Positions 1 through 8,781 of a stretch of 64,000 bases of DNA are shown here, piece after piece; within the stretch, counting starts at the first letter, position 1, and each line of letters opens with the position of its first letter. Made by a program: the position numbers and the translations under genes. The DNA lies in NCBI RefSeq assembly GCF_000722635.1, contig NZ_JOKH01000004.1:41065-105064 (forward strand), given 5' to 3'. This DNA comes from Endozoicomonas numazuensis. GTDB taxonomy: Bacteria > Pseudomonadota > Gammaproteobacteria > Pseudomonadales > Endozoicomonadaceae. Under the pieces are notes generated by a model that had not been told where the DNA came from, made no database searches, and saw nothing but the letters and a program-made list of their open reading frames with translations.

Positions 1-681
1 CAGCACGCCAACGATGTGCAGGAAGTTGAACCTGCGCTTCAGGCGCTGACAGAAGCCATTGATGATGCAGTTGTAGGTATGTGGAGCATGGATAATGGTT
101 ACTTTTCAGGGCCAAACCTGCATGCTGTGGATGAGCACGGAATAGACAGTTATATCGCTACCGACAGAGAAGAAAAGCCGGCTACGGATGACCTTGAAGA
201 CAGCGATCGAAAATTTGTCAAAGCAGATTTTACATACGAGATAGAATCAGATGTGTTTATCTGTCCGGCGGGCGAACAGATGGTTACCGACCCTGCCAGT
301 AAAGCCAAGAGAAAGAGTTACAGAGCAAATAAGGATGTATGCAAGAAGTGCCCTTATCGCTTCAGATGTAGCGGTTCGAAGAAAAGTGCGGGGCGTGTCA
401 TTCGTACAGACAAATTTGAAGTTGCACGTCAGGCCATGACTAAAAAAATGGAGACAACCGAGGCGAAAAGCATCTATGAGCGTCGCAAGGTGATAGCAGA
501 GCCGCCGTTTGGTCAGATAAAGAACTCTGGATTCAGGGGCTTCAACCTGCGAGGGAAGGAGAAAGTTGAGGCCGAGTTCTCATTGGTATGCACAGCTCAT
601 AATTTCAAAAAATTTGTGAAGGCGGTCTCAACGGGATCAGTCCGCCTTGAAGATTTGGAAAAGGTTAAAAAAGCGGCATAA
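1..681 (+). CDS. IS1182-family transposase, C-terminal part (5' truncated by window)
   Basis: The reading frame is open from base 1, so the gene starts upstream of the window; the GTG at 16 is only an internal codon. The visible 226 codons carry the C-terminal half of a DDE transposase of the IS1182 group. There is a cysteine-rich segment (CPAG near residue 90 of the visible part, then CKKCPYRFRC) and the RRKVIAEPPFGQIK block that holds the last acidic residue region, followed by the FSLVCTAHNFKK tail typical of this group. It shares the CPAG and C-x-x-C pattern with the transposase at 37989-39623 but is clearly a different element. Whether the whole gene is intact cannot be judged here. Confidence 0.8.
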   Translation, partial: QHANDVQEVEPALQALTEAIDDAVVGMWSMDNGYFSGPNLHAVDEHGIDSYIATDREEKPATDDLEDSDRKFVKADFTYEIESDVFICPAGEQMVTDPASKAKRKSYRANKDVCKKCPYRFRCSGSKKSAGRVIRTDKFEVARQAMTKKMETTEAKSIYERRKVIAEPPFGQIKNSGFRGFNLRGKEKVEAEFSLVCTAHNFKKFVKAVSTGSVRLEDLEKVKKAA

Positions 682-806
682 AGGCCAGGAAAAGGTGTAA
701 ATCTGCCAAAATGGGAAAAATCCCGCATAAAGGCGGTTATTTTTTGCCCATGTTTGAATTATAAAAGCTCATTGCCGCTCTCGTTGACCTATTCTCGGAC
801 AGCCTC
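1..806 (+). mobile_element. 3' part of an IS1182-type insertion sequence (left end outside window)
   Basis: The segment contains the C-terminal part of a transposase (to 681) and a 125-bp tail. The tail ends at 789-806 with CTATTCTCGGACAGCCTC, followed by CTAG at 807-810. The reverse complement of that 18-mer is identical to the terminal repeat of the small elements at 5498 and (with one or two changes) 5334 and 22683, which are also bordered by CTAG. I infer that 806 is the right end of the IS and CTAG its 4-bp target repeat. The left end lies outside the window, so the target repeat cannot be confirmed. Confidence 0.6.
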
Positions 807-1005
807 CTAGCCCCCCTGTACCCACTAACCGAAGATGGCGACTTCAGCTAAAGCCGGAGACTCAACCATGCTATCGATAAAAACAGAAATATCAGTAAGT
901 TTTATAAACACCCTCAGAACTGACCAGATAACCCCCCCTGAAACCTGCTCAAAATCGACTACGATTAAGCCATTCCATCTAATCCTGTTATAAGAAGGTA
1001 GTCTC

Positions 1006-2391
1006 ATGTCACTCAAAGGACTAAGGCCTCTCTCCCTCTTTATTGCTTCTGCCTTACTGTCGCTTCAAGGGGTCAGTGCTGGCCAGGGGGGAGCCCAGTT
1101 TCTTGGCAGTAAAAAACTGGGTTACAGTGAGGAACAGCCTATTCTCGGAATTTCATCCATCCGATATGATCAGGCTCATCATCAATTCATCCTGCTCTCA
1201 GATGACACAGGTGCTGTTCAAAATTACTATTCAAAAAACGCCCCGTCTCGCTTCTATTCTATTTCGGCAGATCACCTGATCAACCAAAACGGTATAGTCA
1301 AACATACATCTGCACTCCTGGAAGCAACTGGAGACTCGATAGTCGAGACACCTATTGAACCAAACCATACAGTGCAAGGGATCGAAAATGGCCAGATTGA
1401 TACAGAAGGTTTCGATTTTCTGGAAGACAATGCCTTTCTCGTAGCCTCAGAACAAAATGCTGTTTATCCAGTTGCCCTGACCGCCCCCTGGCTTCAGCTT
1501 CCCGGCTGGTCAGTAAGGAGTAAGCTTTTAAAAGTTGGCAGAGATGGCTCTCTTCTTGGTGTGTATTATTTCCCTCAGGAATTCTCTAATACCGGCTGGC
1601 GTTTTGACCTGAAGATTCCTCACTGGGTGCCAATAGCCTATGACGCAGAGTTCAACTGGCAAAGTACGGACCCTGACAGAAAAGGAGTCAAGCGTAACCG
1701 AGGCTTTGAAACTGTCACCAAAATTCCGGGAACCCTCAATTACCTGTCCATCACCGAACAAGGCATTCTGCAGGATGAGAAAGACTGGAACTATTTATTC
1801 GGTCCGGCACCCAGCCGAGTATTGCTTTTCTCCATGGCTGAGTCTGTCAATAGGGTGTCAGACGACATAAAGCCTGACGCTCAATACTATTATCAACCTA
1901 CTTCAGTACCGGAAAAACTTTACGACCCATTGACCGAGGTTATTGTCCAAAGTATCAGTGACGCCCAGGCAATCAATGACCACCAACTCCTAGTGATCGA
2001 GAAAAACTTCATCAAGAAAGCCAATCGAAACACCGTCAACTATTCTTACTCCGAGGTTTATCTTGTTGACCTCAGAGACCCATTACCTGCAGTACCTTTC
2101 AACGGATACTTTGGCAACAACAGTTCAGCAGTAAAAGTAAGCACCATAAAACATCAAACAACCGCATTCCCCGTTTTAAGAAAACAGCTTCTGGTAAGCA
2201 CCCGGGATTTTGAAGGCACCTTCCCGGATTTCAAACGACTCAACATAGAAGGCGTGACATTAGGGCCTGATGGTGCAGATGGAAGCAAACGACTGGTTCT
2301 GGTCAGTGACAATGGCGCCAGTAACCCCAAACCCAAGAGTACTGATATTCTCTTCTTCAGAATCCCGGATAAGTTATTGGAAATGAAATAA
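1006..2391 (+). CDS. Phytase-like esterase-domain periplasmic protein
   Basis: The 461-residue product has a cleavable signal peptide (hydrophobic to about residue 20, likely cut after GVSA near residue 25) and is therefore periplasmic or secreted. The body matches the pattern of the 'esterase-like activity of phytase' family (PF13449): GISSIRYD near residue 48, TEGFDFL near 133, GFETVTKIPG near 233 and NIEGVTLGPDG near 416, all typical beta-propeller strands that coordinate ligands in this family. The substrate is unknown; activity on phosphate esters is only suggested by the family name. AGAAGGTAGTCTC precedes the ATG. The gene stands alone between the IS relic and convergent queC. Confidence 0.75.
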   Translation: MSLKGLRPLSLFIASALLSLQGVSAGQGGAQFLGSKKLGYSEEQPILGISSIRYDQAHHQFILLSDDTGAVQNYYSKNAPSRFYSISADHLINQNGIVKHTSALLEATGDSIVETPIEPNHTVQGIENGQIDTEGFDFLEDNAFLVASEQNAVYPVALTAPWLQLPGWSVRSKLLKVGRDGSLLGVYYFPQEFSNTGWRFDLKIPHWVPIAYDAEFNWQSTDPDRKGVKRNRGFETVTKIPGTLNYLSITEQGILQDEKDWNYLFGPAPSRVLLFSMAESVNRVSDDIKPDAQYYYQPTSVPEKLYDPLTEVIVQSISDAQAINDHQLLVIEKNFIKKANRNTVNYSYSEVYLVDLRDPLPAVPFNGYFGNNSSAVKVSTIKHQTTAFPVLRKQLLVSTRDFEGTFPDFKRLNIEGVTLGPDGADGSKRLVLVSDNGASNPKPKSTDILFFRIPDKLLEMK

Positions 2392-2394
2392 GGC

Positions 2395-2438
2395 ATTCTG
2401 GCTGCTGCTATAAGTTCAGAGAGAGCAGCAGCCAGAAT
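2395..2438. terminator. Perfect 15-bp hairpin between convergent genes
   Basis: ATTCTGGCTGCTGCT (2395-2409) pairs perfectly with 2424-2438 across a 14-nt loop. It lies between the stop of the phytase-like gene and the stop of queC, so it probably ends transcription from both sides. There is no strong T-run on either side, so termination is inferred from position and stem strength. Confidence 0.6.
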
Positions 2439-2462
2439 CAACTCTTTACAAACTTCGGTTTC

Positions 2463-3146
2463 TCAAGACTCTATATAAGGGGTTGGATCTGCTACACCGG
2501 CTTCTTCAAAACCTTTGCTGCGGTAACGACAACTATCACACACACCACAGGCACGCCCCTGACCATCCGCCTGATAGCAGGAAACGGTAATGCCGTAATC
2601 TACTCCCAAACGGCTGCCTTCCTTTATGATCTCTGCTTTGGTCAATTCAAGCAGGGGAGCGCGAATATGGAAGTGATCGCCTTCAATGCCGGCCTTGGTG
2701 GCCAGATTCGCCATTTTCTCAAACGCTTCCAGGTAAGCAGGACGACAATCCGGATACCCTGAGTAGTCCACATCGTTAGCACCAATAAAAATATCTCTGG
2801 CCCCAAGTATTTCAGCCCAACCAAGTGCCAGGGAAAGAAATACGGTATTTCGAGCCGGAACATAGGTCACAGGAATACCCTCACCCAGCTCCTCAGGCAC
2901 ATCAATCTCATCATCCGTCAAAGCGGACCCACCCAGATCACGTAAATCCAGCTTCAGGGTTTTATGATCTTTAGCGCCCAGCTCTTTTGAGACTCGAGCA
3001 GAAGCTTTCAGCTCCACTCTATGGCGCTGACCGTAATCAAAGCTGACGGTATAGCACTCATATCCCTGACCTCTGGCGATAGCCAGTACAGTGGAAGAAT
3101 CCAGACCACCGGATAATAAAATGACTGCTTTTTTTGTCATGCTCAT
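2463..3146 (-). CDS. queC: 7-cyano-7-deazaguanine synthase QueC
   Basis: QueC converts 7-carboxy-7-deazaguanine to preQ0 using ATP and ammonia, a step of queuosine tRNA modification. The 227-residue protein has the PP-loop SGGLDSS at residues 12-18 for ATP binding and the C-terminal zinc cluster with cysteines at about 190, 200, 203 and 206 (C-x9-C-x2-C-x2-C). Length is normal for the family. The start could also be the ATG two codons in (3140). QueE, which makes its substrate, lies upstream on the same strand at 3508-4158, but a 178-bp repeat element and a palindrome relic now separate them, so QueC may have its own promoter. Confidence 0.97.
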   Translation of the reverse strand: MSMTKKAVILLSGGLDSSTVLAIARGQGYECYTVSFDYGQRHRVELKASARVSKELGAKDHKTLKLDLRDLGGSALTDDEIDVPEELGEGIPVTYVPARNTVFLSLALGWAEILGARDIFIGANDVDYSGYPDCRPAYLEAFEKMANLATKAGIEGDHFHIRAPLLELTKAEIIKEGSRLGVDYGITVSCYQADGQGRACGVCDSCRYRSKGFEEAGVADPTPYIES

Positions 3147-3232
3147 TGTTCCTAATTTTCTTCGCGTATAGCTGTTTAGGCCAAGCTATTAATTCCCGGT
3201 CAAGTTCCCGGTACAACCAAGCGTTAAACCCA

Positions 3233-3300
3233 GACCGTTCGCGCTGAGCTTGTCGAAGTGCATTACCAGCATCCTTCGACAATTTCAGGATCCGTGGAGT
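3233..3300. repeat. Degenerate copy of the 44165-44295 palindrome core
   Basis: The sequence GCTGAGCTTGTCGAAG followed after a short loop by CCTTCGACAATTTCAG resembles the core of the palindromic element at 44165-44295, where CTGAGCTTGTCGAAG pairs with CTTCGACAAGCTCAG. The right arm here has decayed. It lies just upstream of queC. Confidence 0.6.
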
Positions 3301-3322
3301 TTTGCAGGAGCTTTAACGATTA

Positions 3323-3500
3323 ATACCAATCAAACTTTCAAACCCCGTTATGAGCAAGCCATTTGAGTCCAATAGGCAATACCCACAGGGCATAAAGGCG
3401 GGGTGAGGAGTCATAGCCGTAGCTATGGCGACGATCCCCAACGCAGAATATTGGACTCAAATGGCTGCACAATAGGGGATTTTGAAAGTGCGATTGGTAT
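3323..3500. repeat. 178-bp MITE-like element with terminal inverted repeats
   Basis: ATACCAATCAAACTTTCAAA at the left end and TTTGAAAGTGCGATTGGTAT at the right end are inverted repeats with two mismatches. A second inverted pair (CATTTGAGTCCAATA near 3360 and TATTGGACTCAAATG near 3450) and a central palindrome CATAGCCGTAGCTATG (about 3413) lie inside. No open frame is present. The design is like the element at 45231-45392 (terminal repeats and a central TAGCTAnGGCTA-type palindrome), suggesting a non-autonomous mobile element. It sits between queE and queC. Confidence 0.7.
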
Positions 3501-3507
3501 AACTCCA

Positions 3508-4158
3508 TTAGACCCCGGTTTTATCACCCCAGATCACGCGATGTAATTGCACCTGGAAGCGAACGGGGAGCTTGTCAGAAATAATCCAGTCAGCCAGCTG
3601 GTCAGGTCCCAACTGATCATTAACCGGTGAAAAAAGGACATCAGACACTCGGTTGGCCAGGTTGTACTGCAACATTTTACTCACTGACCAGTCATAATCT
3701 TCCCGGTTAGCCACCACAAACTTGACCTGATCATTGGCCGTAAGGTGCTGAATATTCTCGTACAGGTTTCTATGACTCTCGCCCGATGCAGGTGGCTTGA
3801 GATCCATAACTTTGACGACACGATCATCCACCAGGGAAACATCCATCGCACCACTGGTTTCCAGAGAAACTTCATACCCTTTATCCGACAACTGCTCAAG
3901 CAGAGGCAGACAGTTCGGTTGTCCCAGAGGCTCACCACCTGTCACACAGACATATTTTGCGCCGTAGCCTTCTACTTCTTTAACAATTTCATCCAGAGAC
4001 ATACGAGTCCCCCCATGAAATGAATACTCTGTATCACACCAGGTGCAACGGAGAGGACACCCCGTCAGACGGACAAATACAGTAGGCAGGCCCGTAGTCC
4101 GGGACTCCCCTTGTAAGGAATGAAATATTTCAGTAATTCTGAGGGTATCAGCAGTCAT
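3508..4158 (-). CDS. queE: 7-carboxy-7-deazaguanine synthase QueE
   Basis: QueE is a radical-SAM enzyme that rearranges 6-carboxy-tetrahydropterin to 7-carboxy-7-deazaguanine, the substrate of QueC. The 216-residue protein has the radical-SAM cluster cysteines 34, 38 and 41 in GCPLRCTWCDT and the SAM-binding VTGGEP motif near residue 97. The N-terminal ITEIFHSLQGE segment is typical of QueE. It follows cpoB on the same strand with a 227-bp gap, matching the pal-cpoB-queE-queC order known in pseudomonads and relatives. Confidence 0.97.
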   Translation of the reverse strand: MTADTLRITEIFHSLQGESRTTGLPTVFVRLTGCPLRCTWCDTEYSFHGGTRMSLDEIVKEVEGYGAKYVCVTGGEPLGQPNCLPLLEQLSDKGYEVSLETSGAMDVSLVDDRVVKVMDLKPPASGESHRNLYENIQHLTANDQVKFVVANREDYDWSVSKMLQYNLANRVSDVLFSPVNDQLGPDQLADWIISDKLPVRFQVQLHRVIWGDKTGV

Positions 4159-4263
4159 TGAGCTCTCACCAGACGTTCAGGCTGGCAATACTAGGAGTCC
4201 ACCCGACTTAAGTCAATTTCGGCTTAAACAGCCATGAGCGGGAAATGAGGCTCACCCCGAAAC

Positions 4264-4303
4264 ATGAAAATGGCTACATGGCCTGATAGAGCTACATTTT
4301 CAT
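4264..4303. repeat. Short imperfect inverted repeat between cpoB and queE
   Basis: ATGAAAATGGCTACAT and AGCTACATTTTCAT form the arms of a 40-bp imperfect hairpin with outer arms ATGAAAATG and CATTTTCAT. A second small stem, CCCACC with GGTGGG near 4358-4375, lies closer to the cpoB stop. Together they may form the end of the cpoB transcript, though no T-run is present. Confidence 0.35.
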
Positions 4304-4385
4304 AGTAAACAGTACTGACAGGGAGAATAATTGCCGAGGTGAGGAGAAGATCGACATACCCACCCAAGCAGGTGGGCATATTCCA

Positions 4386-5213
4386 TCAGGAACCGGACAT
4401 ATTCCTGAGGTAGGTATCAGACAATCTGGCCGCAGCACTGCCCGGGTATTGACTGATCACTGATTCAAGGCGCTTTCTGGCAGCCTCTTTTTCGCCCTGA
4501 AGATCAAGAATCCTGCCTAACTTATAGGTCGCGTCTGGTACTTTAGGGCTTTTCGGATAATCATCAATCAGAGCCTGAAAATCACCTTGCGCTTCTTTAT
4601 ATTTACCCTGAGCCATCTGAACCTCACCTAACCAGTATTGAGCGTTATCTGAAAACTGCCCTTTGGGATAGTCTTTCAACAAGGCGCTCAACGCAACGAC
4701 AGCGTCATCAAAACGCTTATCTTTGATCAGGGAGAAAGCAGCTTGATAAGCAGCCTCTTCACGACTATCGGATTGACTTACCGGAGGCTTACTACCAATA
4801 GCGGGTAAAGTAACGGGCAAACTGGAGGAACTTCGGACAGACGCAGGTGCTGAGCCAGAAGACTCACCCAAGCGAGAAATACGTTGATCAAGATCCAGGT
4901 AACGATCTCTGTTTTCTTGTTGCAACTGTTTGATCTGGTAGGCCTGCTCTTCTACCTGCCCTCTGAGGGTCATGATCTCCTGACGAAGCTCATCCACCAG
5001 GTTCAACATGTGGGCTGTACTTCCACCCGCTGAGACCACCGGAGTCGACTCAGCCTCTGGCTGAAGTTGCACACTCTCAACAGAATCATTCATGCCTGAA
5101 GGCTGGGAGTCCACCACAGGTACCTGTGCCTGAACTTGAGTGGCCATCAGGCCGGCAATAACAAGTGCCGGTAGCGAACAAAAAGCAGAACAAACAGATC
5201 GTTTCAGTTGCAT
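4386..5213 (-). CDS. cpoB: Cell division coordinator CpoB (YbgF), Tol-Pal system
   Basis: CpoB is a periplasmic partner of TolA and PBP1B that coordinates outer-membrane constriction with septal peptidoglycan synthesis. The 275-residue protein has a signal peptide (to about residue 29, VQAQ), a Q/E-rich coiled coil around residues 70-110 for trimerisation, a Ser/Pro linker, and a C-terminal block of three TPR-like repeats (AYQAAFSLIKDKRFDDA, QYWLGEVQMAQGKYKEA and TYKLGRILDLQGEKEA). It is the last gene of the Tol-Pal cluster; two tandem repeat elements separate it from pal. Confidence 0.93.
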   Translation of the reverse strand: MQLKRSVCSAFCSLPALVIAGLMATQVQAQVPVVDSQPSGMNDSVESVQLQPEAESTPVVSAGGSTAHMLNLVDELRQEIMTLRGQVEEQAYQIKQLQQENRDRYLDLDQRISRLGESSGSAPASVRSSSSLPVTLPAIGSKPPVSQSDSREEAAYQAAFSLIKDKRFDDAVVALSALLKDYPKGQFSDNAQYWLGEVQMAQGKYKEAQGDFQALIDDYPKSPKVPDATYKLGRILDLQGEKEAARKRLESVISQYPGSAAARLSDTYLRNMSGS

Positions 5214-5333
5214 TCAGTCTCATTCCCTGTCGGGCAGCCATGAACCTGAATTGCTGCCCACTCAATAGTATTCATACCAATGAATAGGCCATGGCTGCAT
5301 TATGAAATCAATACTTTTCTTTCGCTATTGGCA

Positions 5334-5501
5334 CTAGGAGCCTGTCCGAGAATAGACAGGTCGGCCTAAAATCCAGAAAGAACGGCCCCTTTTTCCGATG
5401 AATTTGATTGAATAGGCCCACTATTCGCACAAATACCTCGAAAAAACGGCCTCGTTCTACTGAATTTTATTCTCGACCACTATTCTCGGTCAGGCTCCTA
5501 G
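5334..5501. repeat. 168-bp MITE-like element, copy A
   Basis: It starts CTAGGAGCCTGTCCGAGAAT and ends with an inverted version, ATTCTCGGTCAGGCTCCTAG. The interior contains a subterminal inverted pair built on CCAGAAAGAACGGCC and GGCCTCGTTCTACTGAA. There is no coding frame. Copy B begins in the CTAG that ends this copy, so the two are tandem. See the findings for the link to the IS at the left edge. Confidence 0.8.
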
Positions 5502-5664
5502 GAGGCTGTCCGAGAATAGACTGCCCGGCCTAAAATCCAGAAAGAACGGCCACCTTTTCCACTGAATTTGCTTAAATAGATCAACTATTTGCACAAATTC
5601 AGTGAAAAAGCCGACTCGTTCTACTGAATTTTATGCTCGGACGCTATTCTCGGACAGCCCCTTA
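5498..5664. repeat. 167-bp MITE-like element, copy B, ending in the pal stop codon
   Basis: It opens CTAGGAGGCTGTCCGAGAAT and closes with ATTCTCGGACAGCCCCTTAG. The last bases TTA at 5662-5664 are the reverse complement of the pal TAA stop codon, so the element abuts or overlaps the end of pal. The interior matches copy A and the copy at 22683 (CCTAAAATCCAGAAAGAACGG, and TTCACTGAATTTG-type inner arms). Confidence 0.8.
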
Positions 5665-6222
5665 GTTGATCACAATGTGAGCGCGACGGTTTTTCGCCCA
5701 GGCTTCAGCATTGTGAGCTGGATCCAGAGGCTTTTCAAAACCAAAGCTGATCACTTCGATGCGACTTGGAGAAACACCCTTGGCAACCAGGTAGTTTTTC
5801 ACAGCATTGGCACGACGCTCACCCAGAGCCAGGTTGTAGGTACGGGTTCCACGCTCATCGGTATGACCCTGAATAATGATATTCTTGCCACGGCCTTCAC
5901 GAGAATTCAAAAAAGCAGCTTGTACGTCCAGGGACTTATAGTCGTTCTCGCTCAGCTTAGAGCTATCAAAACCGAACTGGTAAGTAGTCTGGCTCAGCAT
6001 TTGTTCAATTTGCTCAGGAGTAGCCTGAACATCACCGCTGTCGAGAACAGCCTGAACAGCTGGATCCAGTACAGGTGTAGTTTCAATCACAATTTCTTCA
6101 GTGATAATTTCAGGGGCAGTATCTACAGAAGAAGTGCTTTCGCCACCGGTAGAGGCACAACCCGCCAGCCAGAGTGCAGTAGCAGACAGTGCGGCGGCTT
6201 TGACAAAATTGGCAAAACGCAT
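5662..6222 (-). CDS. pal: Peptidoglycan-associated lipoprotein Pal
   Basis: Pal anchors the outer membrane to peptidoglycan and is released or recruited by TolB. I chose the ATG at 6222 (186 residues): GGAG lies nine bases upstream and the signal peptide then ends in the lipobox LAGC with Cys22. A longer frame from 6267 adds 15 residues and has no clear site. The C-terminal half is an OmpA-like domain with GHTDERGT and the R residues of NLALGERRA that hold diaminopimelate. The product ends VIN-stop; the stop codon lies in the terminal repeat of a mobile element. The 228-bp gap to tolB probably carries a pal promoter; a 16-bp match to the element interior (CCTAAAATCCAGAAAG) lies at 6358-6373. 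Confidence 0.96.
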   Translation of the reverse strand: MRFANFVKAAALSATALWLAGCASTGGESTSSVDTAPEIITEEIVIETTPVLDPAVQAVLDSGDVQATPEQIEQMLSQTTYQFGFDSSKLSENDYKSLDVQAAFLNSREGRGKNIIIQGHTDERGTRTYNLALGERRANAVKNYLVAKGVSPSRIEVISFGFEKPLDPAHNAEAWAKNRRAHIVIN

Positions 6223-6450
6223 GACAAGCTCCAATCGTTTGTTCAGTGTTGGTAAGTCAAAAATCAATGATTTGATTGATGCAGTACAGTATCAGAACTG
6301 CAGACTCCGGACTAGCCCGAATACCAAGGGAGTCAGCCGAACTTGTGACTATTTCGACCTAAAATCCAGAAAGTGTGTTCATCTCTTCAAAACTTTAAGC
6401 ATTAAGCCATAAATCCGTCTGCTTCCCAGGTGAACCTGTCCATTCCGATT

Positions 6451-7869
6451 TTAGCGCTGTGTACCTAATGACGGTCCCCAAACCGGCTCTCTGACATCAC
6501 CCTCGGCCGATGGCAGGCGATATTTTACTCGACCATCAGCTGTGACAATGCCCAACTCTCCATTTCTGTTCCCCGTTACCGCATAAATCAGACGACGCCC
6601 CCCCGGAGAAACACTGGGTGAATCTTCAAGTCGGGCAGAGGTCAGCAAACGCAGTCGCCCGGTATCAAGATCCAGAATCGCGATGTTAAATTCTGCAGCA
6701 CCCTGCCCTTTATGAACCAGTGCCAGCGATTTCCCATCAGGGAACACTTTAGCACGGGCATTAAACTTACCGGTAAATGTCAGTCGTTTGGGCTTTCCCT
6801 CGGCAACCACTGTGCCATTCGACAATCTGTTAACACCCACCTTATAGATCTGGGCACTGCCTCCCCGGTTAGAGGTAAAAATCAGACTTTTGCCATCAGG
6901 CATCCAGTCCGGCTCCGTATCAATGGAGAAGTGCGAAGTAATCTGGCTGAGCTTATTGGTAGCCAGATCCATCACATAAATATCCGGGTTATTCCCTTTA
7001 GATAGCACCAGTGCAACCTGTTTACCATCCGGAGAGAAAACAGGTGAACTGTTTAACCCTTTATAACCGGTCAGTTTCTGACGTTTGCCGGTAGCCAGTT
7101 CCTGTACAAAAATGGCAGGGCGTCCAGATTCAAAAGACACATACGCCACACGACTACCGTCGGGTGACCAGCTGGGAGACAGTATAGGCTCTCTTGAGCG
7201 AAGTATCTCGCGCTGACGCTGACCATCTGCATCCGCATAATTTAGACGGTAATCTGTGCGTTCGACACTTTTACGATTGGCAGTGACGTACATAATACGG
7301 GTAGAGAAGTCGCCGGGAATGCCAGTAATCTTTTCATAAACTGCGTCACTGATGTGATGTGCCAATCCACGCAGCTGACTTTCGACGCCTCGCGCCTTGC
7401 CCTTCAGAATGCTTTTCTGACGAACAATATCAAACAACTGATAGTCCACTTCAAAGGTATTGCCTTCCTGTTTCACCTGCCCGGTTACAAGGTAGGAAGC
7501 TCCCAGTATATTCCAGTCGCGATAGACCACATCTTTTGCACCGGAAGGAAAGCTGAGCATATCTTTGCGCGGTAATGGCGCAAAAAGCCCACTCAGTCGC
7601 AGGTCATTTTCTACGACAGTTGCCATATCTTCAGGCAGTATTTTCTTGCCATTCCAACTGAAGGGAGACACTCCCACCTTGACGGCCTTGTCATTACCCT
7701 GTGTCACCTCAATCGTAAGAATGGCCTGAGCATTCTGCATTGCCATCAACAAGGCGGCAAACATCAGCCAGAGATTAATACGACGAAAGACGCCTTCCCT
7801 GAACAGCCCCTGCCCAGCTATTGAGCTATTCGTCAAACCGATAGAAAACCATTGCACTAGTTGCTTCAT
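6451..7869 (-). CDS. tolB: Tol-Pal system beta-propeller protein TolB
   Basis: TolB is a periplasmic protein of an amino-terminal anticodon-like domain and a six-bladed beta-propeller that binds Pal. The 472-residue frame is about 40 longer than usual. Its ATG overlaps the tolA stop as ATGA, which supports translational coupling, but the true signal peptide appears to be the hydrophobic stretch LWLMFAALLMAMQNAQA at residues 33-49, so translation from a later start is possible. Propeller repeats are visible as SPSWSPDGSRVAYVS, SPVFSPDGKQVALVL, EPDWMPDGKSLIFTS and related strands. Confidence 0.96.
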   Translation of the reverse strand: MKQLVQWFSIGLTNSSIAGQGLFREGVFRRINLWLMFAALLMAMQNAQAILTIEVTQGNDKAVKVGVSPFSWNGKKILPEDMATVVENDLRLSGLFAPLPRKDMLSFPSGAKDVVYRDWNILGASYLVTGQVKQEGNTFEVDYQLFDIVRQKSILKGKARGVESQLRGLAHHISDAVYEKITGIPGDFSTRIMYVTANRKSVERTDYRLNYADADGQRQREILRSREPILSPSWSPDGSRVAYVSFESGRPAIFVQELATGKRQKLTGYKGLNSSPVFSPDGKQVALVLSKGNNPDIYVMDLATNKLSQITSHFSIDTEPDWMPDGKSLIFTSNRGGSAQIYKVGVNRLSNGTVVAEGKPKRLTFTGKFNARAKVFPDGKSLALVHKGQGAAEFNIAILDLDTGRLRLLTSARLEDSPSVSPGGRRLIYAVTGNRNGELGIVTADGRVKYRLPSAEGDVREPVWGPSLGTQR

Positions 7870-8702
7870 CTCACCAGATCCTCTGGCCTGAACCTAAAGT
7901 TAACGCGCTTGAACTTGTTATCGAACACTCGCCGCTCCAGTTTTTTCAATTCAGGAAAAGGCGCAGCCCTCTGTATCGCCTGTATGACAGAACGATCATA
8001 AGCATCATTACCACTGCCTTCCAGCAGTCGCACTTCCAGCAGATCGCCATAGGGAGACAGGCTCAGCTGGACAAGAGCAATCATACCATTTCGAGCACTG
8101 GGTGGCCGGTTCCAGTTTTCAGCTATTAAGCTCCCTAGTAACTGCTGATAATAAGCCACTTCACCAGCATCTTTTTCCGCCTGTTCGGCAGCAGCGGCTT
8201 GAGCCTGTTCACGGACAACCCGCTCTTGCTCCAACTGTTTGAGCAACTCTTCCTGCTGCTGTTTTTTTCTTTTGTCTTCGGCAGCCTGGCGCTGCTTGCG
8301 CTCACGCTCTTTTCGAGCAACCTCTTCTTTCCTGGCTTTCTCTTTAGCGGCCTGTTCTTTTTTCAGGGCGAGCTCTTTTTGCTTTTTAATGTCTGCTTGC
8401 CGACGAGCCTCATCTCTGCGTTTCTGTTCAGCTCGTTCACGGGCTTTTCGTGCGGAGTCTTCAGTATCCCTGGTCGCGTCCACCACCGGTTTTGGTGCGG
8501 GCGGTTTGGGTTGAGCAACTTCTACGACACTGGCTTTTATGCTTCTGGGCGGCACAATCCTTAGCTCATCTTCAGATGACCAGTTCCAGGACAGAAGACC
8601 CAGTATCAGGATATGCAGCAGTATAGAAACCACGACTGCAAACCCATAACCCTGAAACAGCTTATGACTGAAAAAAGCACCGATCAATGGAATCTTCTTC
8701 AT
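7866..8702 (-). CDS. tolA: TolA, inner-membrane linker of the Tol-Pal system
   Basis: TolA couples the TolQ-TolR proton channel to Pal and TolB. I prefer the ATG at 8702 (278 residues), with GCAGGG upstream; a GTG at 8720 adds six residues without a clear site. There is one membrane segment at about residues 20-40. A long Lys/Glu/Ala/Arg-rich helical domain (about 75-185) follows, then the C-terminal domain with YYQQLLGSLIAENWNRPPS and the LLEGSGNDAYDRSV strand-helix unit. The low-complexity helix domain is normal for TolA. Confidence 0.95.
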   Translation of the reverse strand: MKKIPLIGAFFSHKLFQGYGFAVVVSILLHILILGLLSWNWSSEDELRIVPPRSIKASVVEVAQPKPPAPKPVVDATRDTEDSARKARERAEQKRRDEARRQADIKKQKELALKKEQAAKEKARKEEVARKERERKQRQAAEDKRKKQQQEELLKQLEQERVVREQAQAAAAEQAEKDAGEVAYYQQLLGSLIAENWNRPPSARNGMIALVQLSLSPYGDLLEVRLLEGSGNDAYDRSVIQAIQRAAPFPELKKLERRVFDNKFKRVNFRFRPEDLVR

Positions 8703-8781
8703 TACAGCCCTGCGTTCCACACAACCATGGTGATGGCTTGTCCTGATTGATCGTCAACCTTCAGGTAAAACCCTTCGATCA

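Noticed and set aside
5271-5330. Possible further terminal-repeat element beginning ATACCAATGAATAGGCC
   Set aside because: It resembles the start of the 3323-3500 element over only a few bases and has no matching right end.
5602-6255. 217-codon plus-strand open frame
   Set aside because: It is antisense to pal and starts in a mobile-element copy; pal is certain.
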